Shown: piece after piece, positions 10,119 to 20,240 of the stretch
Position numbering within the stretch: the first letter of the stretch is position 1
Layout: each line of letters opens with the position of its first letter
Assembly: GCA_027946355.1 (NCBI GenBank)
Contig: JAPEUS010000007.1
Location: 620,001-684,000 of the forward strand
Source of the DNA: Collariella sp. IMI 366227
Taxonomy: Eukaryota; Ascomycota; Sordariomycetes; Sordariales; Chaetomiaceae
Length of the DNA stretch: 64,000 nucleotides
Direction of reading: 5' to 3'
Made by a program: the position numbers and the translations under genes
The notes under the pieces: model-generated
The model's input: only the letters and a program-made list of their open reading frames with translations
The model's database searches: none
What the model was told of the DNA's origin: nothing

Positions 10119-12138
10119 ATGGCCACCTTCCCAGACGACTGCCTCCCTCCCGAAGGCTATTTTGAGTCTCGACAGGCCTTGTTTGAATCAATCAATACCT
10201 GGGCTAAGCCTCGAGGCTATGCCTTTACAACCCAGAGGTCAATTCGTGAGGCAACTGGCTTCCTCAGAGTCTTCTATGCATGTGATCGCAGCCGCCGACT
10301 ACCTTCTCAAGGCAACTTACGCGAGGGAAAGAGAAAAACAACCACACGCATGACGAATTGCCCTTTTTCAGTCCTCGCCAGGTTCTCAAGGCAACTTACG
10401 CGAGGGAAAGAGAAAAACAACCACACGCATGACGAATTGCCCTTTTTCAGTCCTCGCCAGGGAGTCTAGCGAAGGCTGGACTCTGAAACACCGCCCTGAA
10501 GTACGCTTTGCTGTCCATAACCACGAGCCAAGCCTTCACCCGTCTGCGCACCCTATCCACCGACAGCTCTCTGGCGGCACGTCACAATTGGCAGCACTCT
10601 CAGACGCTGGCCTCGCGCCGAAGGAGATCCAGACAGTCGTACGGCAAAGCGGCTCTTTAGCGACACGCCAAGATATCTACAACCGTATCGCCGAAGTCCG
10701 CCGAGACTCTCGTCAAGGCGAGAGCCCAATTCACGCGCTTTCAAATCAGCTTGAGAAGGAAGGCTTCTGGAGCCGTGTGCAGTACGGGCCAGATAGGCAC
10801 GTAACAGCAGTTCTCTTTGCGCACCCTGACTCTCTTGTCTACCTTCGAGCGTACCCTGAAGTCCTCCTCCTCGATTGTACGTACAAGACGAATAAATACG
10901 GCATGCCGCTCCTCGATATGATTGGCGTTGATGCGACTGGGCGCTCCTTCTGTATCGCCTTTGCGTTCTTGAGTGGCGAGACAGAAGAAGACTACACATG
11001 GGCCCTCGAGCGGTTAAAGATGTTGTACGAGCAGTGTGGCAGAGTCTTCCCATCTGTCATTTTGACAGACCGATGCCTAGCAGTCATGAACGCGGCTTCG
11101 ATTCTCTTTCCATCAGCAACATCTCTTTGCGTTTGGCATGCAAATAAGGCAGTCCTCGCGCGATGTCAGCCTGTTTTCCAGACAGCTAAGGAATGGGGAG
11201 AGTTCTATACTTCCTGGTTCTTGATTCTTGGCTCGCCGACTGAAGAGGCGTATAAGGAGCGCCTAAAGGAGTTCGAGAAGAAGTATACCTCAACAAACCT
11301 CGAGCAGGTTGGTTATATCAAGGAGACGTGGCTTCTGCCATACAAGGAGAAGCTTGTTGCTGCATGGGTCAACCAGCAAGCTCATTTTGGGAATACCTCT
11401 TCGAAGCGTGGAAGGCGATTCGGCTTGCCTTAAATAACCAACTCTCCGAGTTGCAGTCCAACCAAGCAAAGCAGCAGATTCGTACACCCCTTGAGCTTGA
11501 CAAGGCTCTATAGGGCTATACAAGGCTGGGTCTCTCACGAAGCGCTAAGGAAGGTTGAGGAGCAAAGGCAGTTGCAGTGGAGAGACCCCCCTCCATCGTC
11601 TACTTGTACGGGCACCTTTACACGCGTCTATGGGCTCCCATGCGTACACGTGCTAACTCTACGCCAAGGCGAACCTCTTCTTCTCGAAGACTTTCACTCG
11701 CACTGGCGCTTGATACGCGATGGGGCTCCACTTCACCTTCTTGAGCCTCGCCAGCGTATCGAGCCAATTCGGACCCAAAGTGCACTCCCAACATCAAGAT
11801 CAAGCACTCAGCGGGAGCCGAGCCAGTTTGAAGCGGTTGAGGCCCAGGCCCGTCGGGCACCAACCACGTGTTCGAAGTGCCACGCAGTTGGCCATCCGGC
11901 AGATCACACGCTGAAATTTTGCCGGCCAAAAGTCCAACCAATCGCTCTCTGTCTTATAACAACATTTGAACAAACGGCCATGGCCCGATGGGGACCAGAA
12001 GGCGTGATCCCCATTCTTTTTGTTATGCCTATCGTGTCCTTCATCATCAGGGCACCTCCGTGTCTCACGATAAGGACCGTTGTTGGTGCTAGGATCCAGT
12101 CTTCTGTTGGAGCAAACAAAGTACGGTATGATGTGTGA
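10119..12138 (+). mobile_element. Defective Mutator-like (Hop-type MULE) transposon, transposase remnant
   Basis: A MULE transposase related to fungal Hop elements. The ATG at 10119 opens a FAR1/WRKY-GCM1-like DNA-binding part (FESINTWAKPRGYAFTTQRS). The MULE transposase core follows: the first catalytic Asp lies in LLLDCTYKTNKYGMPLLD, the second in VILTDRCLAVMNA, then a LCVWHANKAVL motif. A CCHC-like zinc knuckle (CSKCHAVGHPADHTLKFC) lies near the C-terminus. The gene is broken: (1) a 79-bp tandem duplication at 10304-10461 shifts the frame, and reading only one copy leaves the frame continuous; (2) at about 11394-11397 the HFGN motif joins directly to LFEAWKAIRLAL, dropping a conserved block that related elements carry between them; (3) a one-base shift at about 11509 separates LDKAL from YRAIQGWVSHEAL. 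Terminal inverted repeats and target duplications were not identified, so element limits are those of the coding remnant. Confidence 0.85.
10304..10461 (+). repeat. 79-bp exact tandem duplication inside the transposase gene
   Basis: Copy 1 is 10304-10382 and copy 2 is 10383-10461. As read they are identical. Since 79 is not a multiple of three, the duplication breaks the reading frame. Identity suggests a very recent event or an assembly duplication. Confidence 0.95.
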
Positions 12139-12778
12139 TCGTCCAAGGCTGTTGTCTAGACTGCGAAGCCACTGCGTTCCACGCTCGAGGCTCGTCACTA
12201 GATTAACTCGCTGGTGCTGCTAGTGTCCAGCCAGTATGACTATATAGTGGATGGCTGGCCTCCCAATATGTTTCCCTCAATGGGCCTTGATTTTACTGTC
12301 TGGTAATATCACTAGCAGATCTGGACTTGCGATCATGATTACCAGTGGCTCTTTCTAGACCCTAGCGTGTCTTCTGATCGATGCTGCCTTTCGACACAAG
12401 ACCCGGCATGGGTATTGGTTGCGCAGGCAGGCGAGTTGATGGGAGAATAGCTTCACAGATGTATTCAGGGTGCCCAAGGCCTTCAATATCTCTGATAAGA
12501 TAAAATAAAAAAACAGGGGGGGGGAAAACATACAGTCTTAAACCTGGTGTCGTCAGAAGAACCAACAGAATGTCAATCAACGCTTAATGGAGGGAAGGAG
12601 GTGTGGTTGGCTCGTCCCATCTGCCTGGCAGTTCGCTTATGTCAGCCCCACTAGCATGCACTGGCCACTATGCCAAGACCGGCGAGCTCTGGCGCAGCTC
12701 CCGTCTTTCTCCACGCAAACCGAGCTGATGCGAGCCTGAGACAGGACGAGCATCAAGCCCATATCACCACCGGACAAT
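12139..12778. other. Right flank of the transposon and promoter of prohibitin-2
   Basis: Less GC-rich than neighbouring coding DNA, with a poly-A/poly-G stretch around 12505-12525. No gene or transposon terminus was recognised. Confidence 0.4.
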
Positions 12779-13859
12779 ATGTCGAACCGCAGCCCATTCG
12801 AGGAGTACGCCAGGAAGCTCCGCCAGGCGACCGGCGGCCGCGGCTTCCCGTCCGGAGGCTTCCCGTCCGGAGGCTTCCCGTCGGGCGGCTTTCCCGGCGG
12901 CCGTCCCCCCAAGGGTGCCGCCCCCGTCATCGCCGCCGCCATCCTCCTCACCGGCGGTGCCATGCTCTTTAAGAACGCCCTGTTCAACGTCGATGGTGGT
13001 CACAGAGCGATCAAGTACCAGAGAATGAAGGGTGTCAGCAAGGAGATCTACACCGAAGGTGCGCCCGGCCATCCGCCCTCCACCACCTATGCATGATTTA
13101 GCGCCAATGCTAACACAACCCCCCCAGGTACCCATTTCGTCATCCCGTGGTTCGAGACGCCCATTATCTACGACGTGCGCGCGAAGCCGAGGAATGTCTC
13201 CTCCCCTCACCGGCACCAAGGATCTCCAGATGGTCAACATCACCTGCCGTGTGCTCTCGAGGCCCGAGGTCCAGGCCCTGCCCCAGATCTACCGCACCCT
13301 CGGCCAGGACTACGACGAGCGCGTGCTCCCGTCGATTGTCAACGAGGTTCTCAAGAGCGTCGTCGCCCAGTTCAACGCCAGCCAATTGATCACCCAGAGA
13401 GAGATGGTTGCCAGGCTCGTGCGCGAGAACCTTTCGCGGAGAGCGGCGCGCTTCAACATCCTGCTGGATGATGTGTCCCTGACGGTACGTTGTGGTGGAT
13501 AGTATTTAGTTTTACTGGGTATTCGCTGACGCAGACTACAGCACCTCGCCTTCTCCCCCGAGTTCACAGCGGCCGTCGAGGCCAAGCAGGTTGCCCAGCA
13601 GGAGGCCCAGCGGGCAGCTTTCATCGTCGACAAGGCCCGGCAGGAGAAGCAGGCCATGGTAGTCAAGGCGCAGGGTGAGGCTCGGTCTGCGGAGCTTATT
13701 GGCGAGGCCATCAAGAAGAACAAGGCATATGTGGAGCTGAAGAAGCTGGAGAATGCCCGGGCGATCGCGGGTCTGCTCCAGGAGGCGGGTGGCAAGAACA
13801 GGTTGTTGCTCGACTCGGAGGGTCTTGGGTTGAACGTGTTTGAGAAGGAGAACAAGTAA
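12779..13859 (+). CDS. phb2: Prohibitin-2 (one-base frame shift in exon 2)
   Basis: Inner-membrane scaffold of mitochondria, partner of prohibitin-1. Exons 12779-13058, 13128-13484 and 13542-13859. A Gly/Phe/Pro-rich N-terminus with three GGFPS repeats precedes one membrane helix (APVIAAAILLTGGAMLF), then the SPFH/PHB domain (DGGHRAIKYQRMKGVSKEIY, THFVIPWFETPIIYDVRAKP) and coiled-coil C-terminal region ending LDSEGLGLNVFEKENK. Between PRNVSS and LTGTKDLQMVNITCRVLSRP the frame moves by one base at a CCCC run (13203-13206), where three C would keep it open. All residues on both sides are highly conserved, so the extra C is likely an error. Expected length about 317 residues. Confidence 0.93.
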
Positions 13860-14435
13860 AGGGACCAGGAGAGCTGGGATAGGAAGGGATGGAGGCGATG
13901 GACAATCTCCACTGTATGTTTTATGGAAGATGGCCGGCAGTTTCCAGTGTAACAACATGATTGCTTGATGGGTCTGGGTTTGCGAGTTTGTTTCTCAGGC
14001 GAGCTTAAATGGTAAAGCAAGCGGGTTCTCAATAGCCAAGTGGTCCAGTGTCTTGTACTTGAGTTTGCCAAAGCCCACACTTTCTTGTGGTGGAGCTGTT
14101 CCAAGACTCCAAAAAGGAGAAGCAGCTGAAAATGATCCTGCCTGAATACACAGTCGACAAACTGTCGGCTGACAGGAAGCCTCAATTCACAACTGTTCCA
14201 TTGGTCCCACTCTGCTGCACGAAAGGGACGGAACCGCGACCCCCAACGACCCTGCATTTCTTACCCCACCAAAAGTGTGCCCCTCCTCCGCAACTGCTGC
14301 CTCCAGCCTTGCCAGCCATCAAACACACACGCCCATCTCACCAAGACTCATTGTGGACCCGTCACTCTCAGTCTTCCTCTTTATCCAGAACCTCAACCAC
14401 CAAACGGTCGTTTTCTACACACATCAGCCATCAAG
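13860..14435. other. Intergenic region, PHB2 end to NEDD8 start
   Basis: Holds the 3' end of prohibitin-2 and the promoter and leader of NEDD8 (pyrimidine- and CA-rich from about 14230). No other gene is visible. Confidence 0.4.
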
Positions 14436-14885
14436 ATGCTTATCAAGTACTCCATTAACCCCGCTATCTATCACCTCATGGATGTCACTGACTGCCAAAC
14501 ACAAGAGTCCGCACACTCACCGGCAAGGAGATTGAGCTCAACGTCGACGGCTCGGATCAGGTATCCCACCCAGTCATAACCATTCTTTTCTCAACGAGGA
14601 AGTTACTGACTTCATATGTCTGTGTGAAGGTCTCCAAAATCAAGGAACTCGTTGAAGAGAAGGAGGGCATCCCGCCCGCGCAGCAGCGTCTGATCTACGG
14701 CGGGAAGCAGATGTAAGCTCTTATTCTCCCTGGCACAGCCTATCTACTTTGAACAAGAATTTTGGATTGAGTAGGTACTTACCTCACGTGTGACATGCAG
14801 GGTCGACGACAAGACGGCCGAGGACTACCGCCTCGAGGGCGGTGCTACCCTGCACTTGGTGTTGGCGCTCAGGGGTGGGCTATGA
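14436..14885 (+). CDS. nedd8: NEDD8/Rub1 ubiquitin-like modifier
   Basis: Ubiquitin-like protein conjugated to cullins to activate cullin-RING ligases. Four exons: 14436-14446 (11 nt), 14506-14560, 14630-14712 and 14801-14885. The product has 77 residues: MLIKVRTLTGKEIEL, KIKELVEEKEGIPPAQQRLI, YGGKQM, DDKTAEDYRLEGGATLHLVL, ALRGG and one extra Leu. The Ala before LRGG (ALRGG, as in NEDD8; ubiquitin has RLRGG) decides for NEDD8 over ubiquitin, and the terminal Leu must be clipped to expose GlyGly. The 11-nt first exon is chosen because it joins the conserved MLIK to VRTLTGKE in frame. Exons 1-4 show no frame problem. Confidence 0.95.
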
Positions 14886-15652
14886 GAGGGATAGAGGTGT
14901 GGATGGATAAGGTTGGGTTGGGGGGAGATGGTTGGGATGATTTGATTCAGAACGGCAGCTTTGCATTAGCGATGGTTAACATGACTCTTGCGTTGCAGTT
15001 GCAGAGGGGAGCGAAATAGACAGTCGACCTCGGGTTGGAGTGGTCTAGTTCCTGTGGATGTGGATGTGGATATGTGGATGTGAGTGGTGTTGGTTGGGTA
15101 CATGTGACTGGATCGATTTTGGTAAGGGTGATGTAGTTGATGTGAGAGACAGGTTGCTTTGGCGGAGAAGGAATAAAGGTACTACGAGGTTCTGAATCGA
15201 TATTTAGGTATAAAAACTTGGTGTCGGTGGCTGAGTTAAGGGTTGGGTTGTGGAACTACTTTAGACAGATCACCAGATAGCATCAGAGTCAGTGGATGAG
15301 GGCTAGAATTTGAGAGACTTCAAAAGTTGATCACAAGCACGAACAAGCAATACTATCAAACTTGTCATTTCGCCATCTTAAGGGACGGCCACCGCCCTGG
15401 CCGACCCAGTATTTTAACATCATTGTAAATAGCAGACAAAAGTCGTACACATAAGCTGACCCAGTTTCCATCTTCCTAGACACCGTTCAGATTGTGACAC
15501 CGCAACGCCATCCCCATCTGCCCATGGGAGCCCTTTATATCCCGACACCACCCAGATTCGTACAGAAGATGTAACCAACAAAATCGAGAAAGCCTTTCAA
15601 ATCCGCCTTGAATCCTTTCTTCCTCCAATTCCCCTTGATGTGGGAGGGACAT
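14886..15652. other. 3'-3' intergenic region between NEDD8 and elongin A
   Basis: Convergent gene ends. The first 250 bases are G/T-rich with short GGATGTGGATGTG repeats (about 15050-15085). No gene seen. Confidence 0.4.
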
Positions 15653-16888
15653 CTAGCGACGCGACCGCTTGTTGGGCCTCATGAAGATATCGACTGGCTT
15701 GCTCCGCTTGAGAGGTGCGGGAGCCGAGGGAGGAGGCGAGCCGGAGGTGCCGGCCGCTGCAAAAGGAGGCGGGCTAGCTGAGGATGCCAAAGGGCGCGGA
15801 GGGGTGGGTGCATGTGGGGCAGGTTTTGCCGGAGCGTGGGCAGGCGGGGGCAGGCTGTTCCCAGAAGATTTTGTTGATGCGGCACTGCCTGTAGAAGAAA
15901 GCGGAGGAGAGAATTCCTTGCGTACGGCACGGTTGGCGCCAGGTGATGCTGAGAGAAGACCGGAGCGGCGCAGCTTGGTTGGCTGGGCCGGCTGGGCCGG
16001 CTTGGCGATCTTGACGAGCTGTCGCTCCTTGGGCTTCGGGAGATCGAAAAGATCGTCTTGGTCGGCATTTTCCTGGTGACGGAAATCGTTGTTGTTATCC
16101 TCGTCGTCACTAAAGCTGAGGACGGTTGCGGGGGCCGCGGACTCGGTTGCCGTGGTTTGCTTGATCCGAAGGAGACGTGACTCTCTTTCCTTGCGTTCCC
16201 GCTCGCTGTCAGACGCAGGGGGCAGCCGCTTTTGAGGAGCTCGAATCATGCCGGGTTGGGGTTGATTTCTGATGCGGGCCTCGTTCAGCATGGCTTCGGG
16301 TGCCCTTCTGATCTGGCCGGCGGCGACAGGGAGTTTGCCAGTCGGTGTGGAGAGGTGGAAGCGCGTAGCCTCCGCCGCGACCTGCTTCCTGGCCTTCTGG
16401 ATAAAGGTCTGCTTCACGCGAGGCGTGTCGGACTTGGACCAGTGGGTTGATGTTTTGCGCTTCGGGAGAGGTAGGTTTCGGGTTTCCTGGCCAAAGATGA
16501 TGGTGGACTGGCGGGCATCCCTTTTCTCCTTCTGGGCAGCGAAGCTCTGCATCAACTGCTCGGTGGCGGCAGCGTCCTGTTTGGTCCGAAGTGACTTGTA
16601 CTTGTCGTAGATCTTGTGCCACGAGCGAGGATCCTTGGGAACGTAGTTGTGCTGGGCGGAGAGCATGGCAAAGTCCTTCTTGATCAGGCGCTTCCAGTGG
16701 TCCGGCGTCTCGTCGTAGATGCTGTCATCGCTGTTCTCCTCAAGAATACGAAGCTGGGCAGGTGACTTTACAGCCCTGAGGATGGAGTTGATGTACTCAG
16801 GCGGCATGTTGCTGAGGCTGGTGATGAGATGGACGTTCTCCATGGCGACCTGAAGACAGATCTCGGCGAGGGGGCGTGGACCAGGCAT
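15653..16888 (-). CDS. ela1: Elongin A (RNA polymerase II elongation factor SIII subunit A)
   Basis: Single exon of 411 residues. Elongin A binds elongin C through a BC-box and acts in RNA polymerase II elongation and as substrate receptor of a cullin ligase that removes stalled polymerase. The N-terminus PRPLAEICLQVAMENVHLIT matches the start of the Elongin A domain, with the BC-box (LAEICLQVAME) in residues 6-16, then YINSILRAVKSPAQLRILEE, DDETPDHW-like (YDETPDHWKRLIKKDF) and PRSWHKIYDKYK. The C-terminal 250 residues are disordered, Lys/Arg then Pro/Ser/Ala-rich, ending in a basic cluster KRSRR. It converges on NEDD8, the modifier that activates the cullin partner of this family. Confidence 0.92.
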   Translation of the reverse strand: MPGPRPLAEICLQVAMENVHLITSLSNMPPEYINSILRAVKSPAQLRILEENSDDSIYDETPDHWKRLIKKDFAMLSAQHNYVPKDPRSWHKIYDKYKSLRTKQDAAATEQLMQSFAAQKEKRDARQSTIIFGQETRNLPLPKRKTSTHWSKSDTPRVKQTFIQKARKQVAAEATRFHLSTPTGKLPVAAGQIRRAPEAMLNEARIRNQPQPGMIRAPQKRLPPASDSERERKERESRLLRIKQTTATESAAPATVLSFSDDEDNNNDFRHQENADQDDLFDLPKPKERQLVKIAKPAQPAQPTKLRRSGLLSASPGANRAVRKEFSPPLSSTGSAASTKSSGNSLPPPAHAPAKPAPHAPTPPRPLASSASPPPFAAAGTSGSPPPSAPAPLKRSKPVDIFMRPNKRSRR

Positions 16889-17470
16889 GATGAAAGAGCA
16901 ATATGACGATGAGAGGAAAGTGAAGGAGAGGTGTGAGGGGGAGCAGCCTTGAAATAATAAATTTTTCGTGCACGCTCCTCATGGACTTGACGAGATGGCA
17001 TAGGGTCGGGTGTAAAGATGACGCTCTGAAGTGAAAGGATGTGTGAAAGCGCAGGCCGAAGCCGAGCTCGAGCCCGAGACCTCGTCAGTCACAGGACCGG
17101 GCACAAAAGTTTCCAGATATTACCGGCACCGAAATATAATGTCAATAACTAGGTATCAAGGCGCAGTGACGTGGTGTTGCATGCGTTGATGGCGTTTATC
17201 AGAATAGTTGAGAGTGAAGCTGACTTGAGTTGATGTCTTCGCCGAAAGGAGCAAGTGCTTGGCATTGTTTGACAGAAGGAAGTCGCGGTAGTTTGCTAAA
17301 CAGACTGTGTCTAGCTATATACGGTAAGAAATCAACAACACTGTGAGGAGCTATCTGTCTGCTTCCCATCTCTCTTCGGCTTTCCAAGGTGGTCGTCCAT
17401 ACTACGAAGTATCGTCGTCCATACTGTCAAGTCCTTCCTTCAAATTTTAATGCAGAATGCTTAGCAAATA
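16889..17470. other. Promoter region of elongin A
   Basis: No gene recognised. Lower GC than its neighbours from about 17100 on, continuous with the kinase relic to the right. Confidence 0.4.
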
Positions 17471-17559
17471 TTGTTCAATCGCACACCACAGTCCTCCGTC
17501 AGTTCTCTACGCTCTGAAATCACTCCTCTCTTGACAAGCCCGAGGCGTCGACTCTCTAC

Positions 17560-18050
17560 AAACAGACAATGTAAGCTCGAGGTTCTTGCTAACCATCCAC
17601 CTGCGGGAACAGAACATCGTCTCCGCAGCTTCTCCATACTCGCCATGTCATCCACGGCGATGTCCACCCAGATAAAATCCTGCTGGACTCCAAATTCCGG
17701 CTCAAGATCATCGACTTTTGAGGCTCGTCTTTCAATGGGATCATTGGTCCGGGACTTGGGAGCACCCGCTTCTTCCTACCTCAATCATCAAGAGAGCCGT
17801 CGACTGTCAGAACAGATTTTCTTTTTTGGTGTCAACGCTTTACGAGATCATGACCAGCAATCAGCCTTATGAACCCCTTTCTGGCGAAGGGGTCTAAATG
17901 AGATCTTGTCGGTCCATCTTTCCCGACGTCTAGGAGACTGAATGTAAAGATGCGGTTCTAGGTTGCTGGCGCGGCGAAGTTAAAACAGCAGAGGAAGCGA
18001 TGATGCTAATCAAGACACTGCTGGGGAAAGAAGCAAACGACCAGTAACGG
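17560..18050 (+). pseudogene. Protein kinase relic, fungal atypical kinase family
   Basis: Pieces of a kinase C-lobe appear in order but in several frames. The catalytic loop reads HVIHGDVHPDKILLDSKFRL (from 17644), i.e. an HGD..D variant rather than HRD, then KIIDF followed by TGA at 17719-17721 and GSSFNGIIGPGLGSTRFFLP. After a shift near 17820-17840 comes YEIMTSNQPYEPLSGEGV ending in TAA, and a third block CKDAVLGCWRGEVKTAEEAM continuing LIKTLLGKEANDQ and ending in TAA at about 18047. A further fragment, LEVLANHP near 17577-17600, may be from the N-lobe; most of that lobe is missing. The in-frame stop next to the DFG-like motif, the missing parts and two frame changes make this a true relic, unlike the homopolymer shifts elsewhere. 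No active relative was seen in the window. Confidence 0.8.
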
Positions 18051-18509
18051 GCTCTCGCTCATTTCTAGATGACGTCGCCTTTGTCGTTCTGTCGGCCAGC
18101 TGTTCTCAATTCATCTATCCTGTAGCTGTTTGTGGCGACCAAAGCGACCGAAACTGACCGAAACTGATGTGCGAGGCATGAACTCTCGAGAGGAGGTGCT
18201 GGGGTTGCTGTGTGGAGCCAGCTTGTGAATCTTGAATCCTAGAAGAATTTAGCGCGGCGCGGAAGCTCAATCCACCCAAACCCAATTCATGAACCACGCT
18301 CCAAGAAACCAAGATCTCGGCCGACTTCATTCAGCCCTTCGACCTACACCAATAACCTATGTTGCAGTTTTCAACCCCACAAGAATCTGATTCTCTATGT
18401 AATTGACGAGTTGACAACTTCGTTACCCCTCCAATATCCCGAAATCCCATATTCCACGACACGTTACCCGACCGCGACACCGAAACGAACGACTCGAACC
18501 AACGCAAAA
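18051..18509. other. Promoter region of THOC7
   Basis: Nothing recognisable other than the expected upstream sequence of the gene starting at 18509. Confidence 0.4.
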
Positions 18510-19663
18510 TGGCAACCTGGGGCCTCCTTGACGACAAGGAGGAGAATGAGCTTCACAAGTCCCGACTCCTCAACGTCGAAGAGAAGCCCTTCAAGCGCAT
18601 TACCAAGCGCCTCAACACCCTCCACTCGTACACCGTCGCGCGCGCGCGCCAGACCCTGACACCGCCCGCCGAGCAGCCAAACGGCACCCCCAAACCCTCA
18701 CCCCAATAACCAGCCCCGCGGCGACGGTGCCTCCCCGCCCCAGGCAGCACCCGATCCCCTCTCCCTCTCTCTTCCCCAACACCGCGAGGACATCACCCTC
18801 GACTTCGCCGCCTTCGACAGCAGCATCGCACGGCTGCAATTCCTCCTCACCGCCAACGAGCGCGAGCGCGAGCGGTACGCAGCGGAACGCGAACGCATCG
18901 TCGCGACGTCCCAATCCGTTCGTGACAGTACGACCGCCCTGCGGACCCAGCTCGAGGACGCGCGCGCGACGCTCGCGCGGCGCCGCGCGTTCGACGAGCT
19001 GGCCGACGCCATCACGGCCAATCCGGCGCTGCGGCCGCGCGCAGACCAGGCTGCGGGGCTGTGCAAGTTGCAGGAGGAGATTGGGGAGCTGGAGGCGGAG
19101 AGGGAGGCGTATGGGGTTACGTGGAATGAGAGGCGGGAGCAGTTTGCGAGGATTATGGAGGAGAGTATGCGGTTGAGGAGGCTGATCAGGGATGAGAAGG
19201 AGGAGGTGGAGAGGAGGGAGGGGATGGACGATGATGGGGGAGTAATAATGAAGGGGTTGGTGGGGGTGGGACGCCGAGGTTGGAGAATGGCCTGGGGTGA
19301 AGGGTGGGGTGGAGAGTGGTGATGTGGTAGGTACGCCGCGGCCGTTGTCGACTACGGGGAGGACGCCGGCGAGGGGAGAGTCCTGCGCCTTCGGCAGCGG
19401 ATGGGAGATCGTTTGTTAGTGCGAGGCGGGCGGAGGTTAGTTTCTCGCAGGTTGGGAGCCAGATGGGGAGTCGGGAGGGGTCGGTTGAGCATGAGGATGA
19501 GTTGAAGTCGGTGCGTGGGGAGGGAGAGGAGGGCGAGGATGTGGAAATGGGTGAGACCAAGGACGATGTGTCGGAGCCGAGTAGTCCCTTGTCGCCGCCG
19601 CCTGCGGACGACATGCCGCAGATCGTGGTCGACGAGCAGCCAGATAGCATGGACACGACGTAG
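18509..19663 (+). CDS. THO complex subunit 7 (THOC7/Mft1-like), frame broken three times
   Basis: THO couples transcription to mRNA export. The ATG at 18509 starts MATWGLLDDKEENELHKSRL, LNVEEKPFKRITKRLNTLH, the N-terminal signature of THOC7. The central coiled coil (DFAAFDSSIARLQFLLTANE, RERERYAAERERIVATSQS, LQEEIGELEAEREAYGVTW) follows and the C-terminus is acidic and disordered, ending DEQPDSMDTT with TAG at 19661-19663. No intron is needed. The frame changes at about 18703-18706 (a CCCC run where three C would keep it open), about 19237-19243 (a G run) and about 19380; on each side the text is continuous in sense. I take these as sequence errors. Confidence 0.82.
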
Positions 19664-19771
19664 TCCGGAGCTGCCCACAAAAGTGATACTGTACTTGATA
19701 CCGAAGCCTTCTGTACCATAATCATGAATTCATCTACCTGCCCGCAGCCACCAACCACCACTAGTCACCTC

Positions 19772-20240
19772 TCATATCTCCTCCTTATCCCCCTCCTTCT
19801 CCTCCTCACCAACCTTCTGCCCGGACTCCAGCGCCTCCCTCGCCTTCTTCAGCTCCTCCTCCGACCCCGTCCCATCACTCTCCGAAATAGCAATCTGCTC
19901 CTCCAGCTTATCCACCGCATCGGCAATGCGCCTTTTCAGAGGAGCAAAGACAGCCTTGGTCTCGTCAAGGGCAGTTTTCTAGATTGAGGGTTAGGGTTGT
20001 TGCTTTCTCTCCTGAAGAGCCTGCGTGACTGAGGGTTCACGAGATGGATGGATGACCCACCTCCTGCTTCAAAATGTACTCGGCGTTGCTGTCCAAGTCG
20101 GAGTTTTTGTTCTCAATGTCCTCCTCGAGCTTTGCGATGCGCTTCTCCTGGCTGGCTTGCTCTTTGTGGTAGTAGGACTCTTCCTTGACCAGACGGTTGA
20201 CGGCCTGGGTGGCGATGGCGAGGGGGGTTGGTGGGGCCAT
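19772..20240 (-). CDS. Tubulin-specific chaperone A (TBCA/Rbl2)
   Basis: Binds folded beta-tubulin in the tubulin assembly pathway. Two exons, 20061-20240 and 19772-19978, joined at codon boundary (intron GTGGGT..CTAG) for 128 residues. Signature TBCA helices: PTPLAIATQAVNRLVKEESY, YHKEQASQEKRIAKLEED, YILKQEKTALDETKAVFAPL and KRRIADAVDKLEEQIA, followed by an acidic Glu/Lys tail. Length is slightly longer than yeast Rbl2 (106). The frame is intact. It converges on THOC7 with only about 110 bases between stops. Confidence 0.93.
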
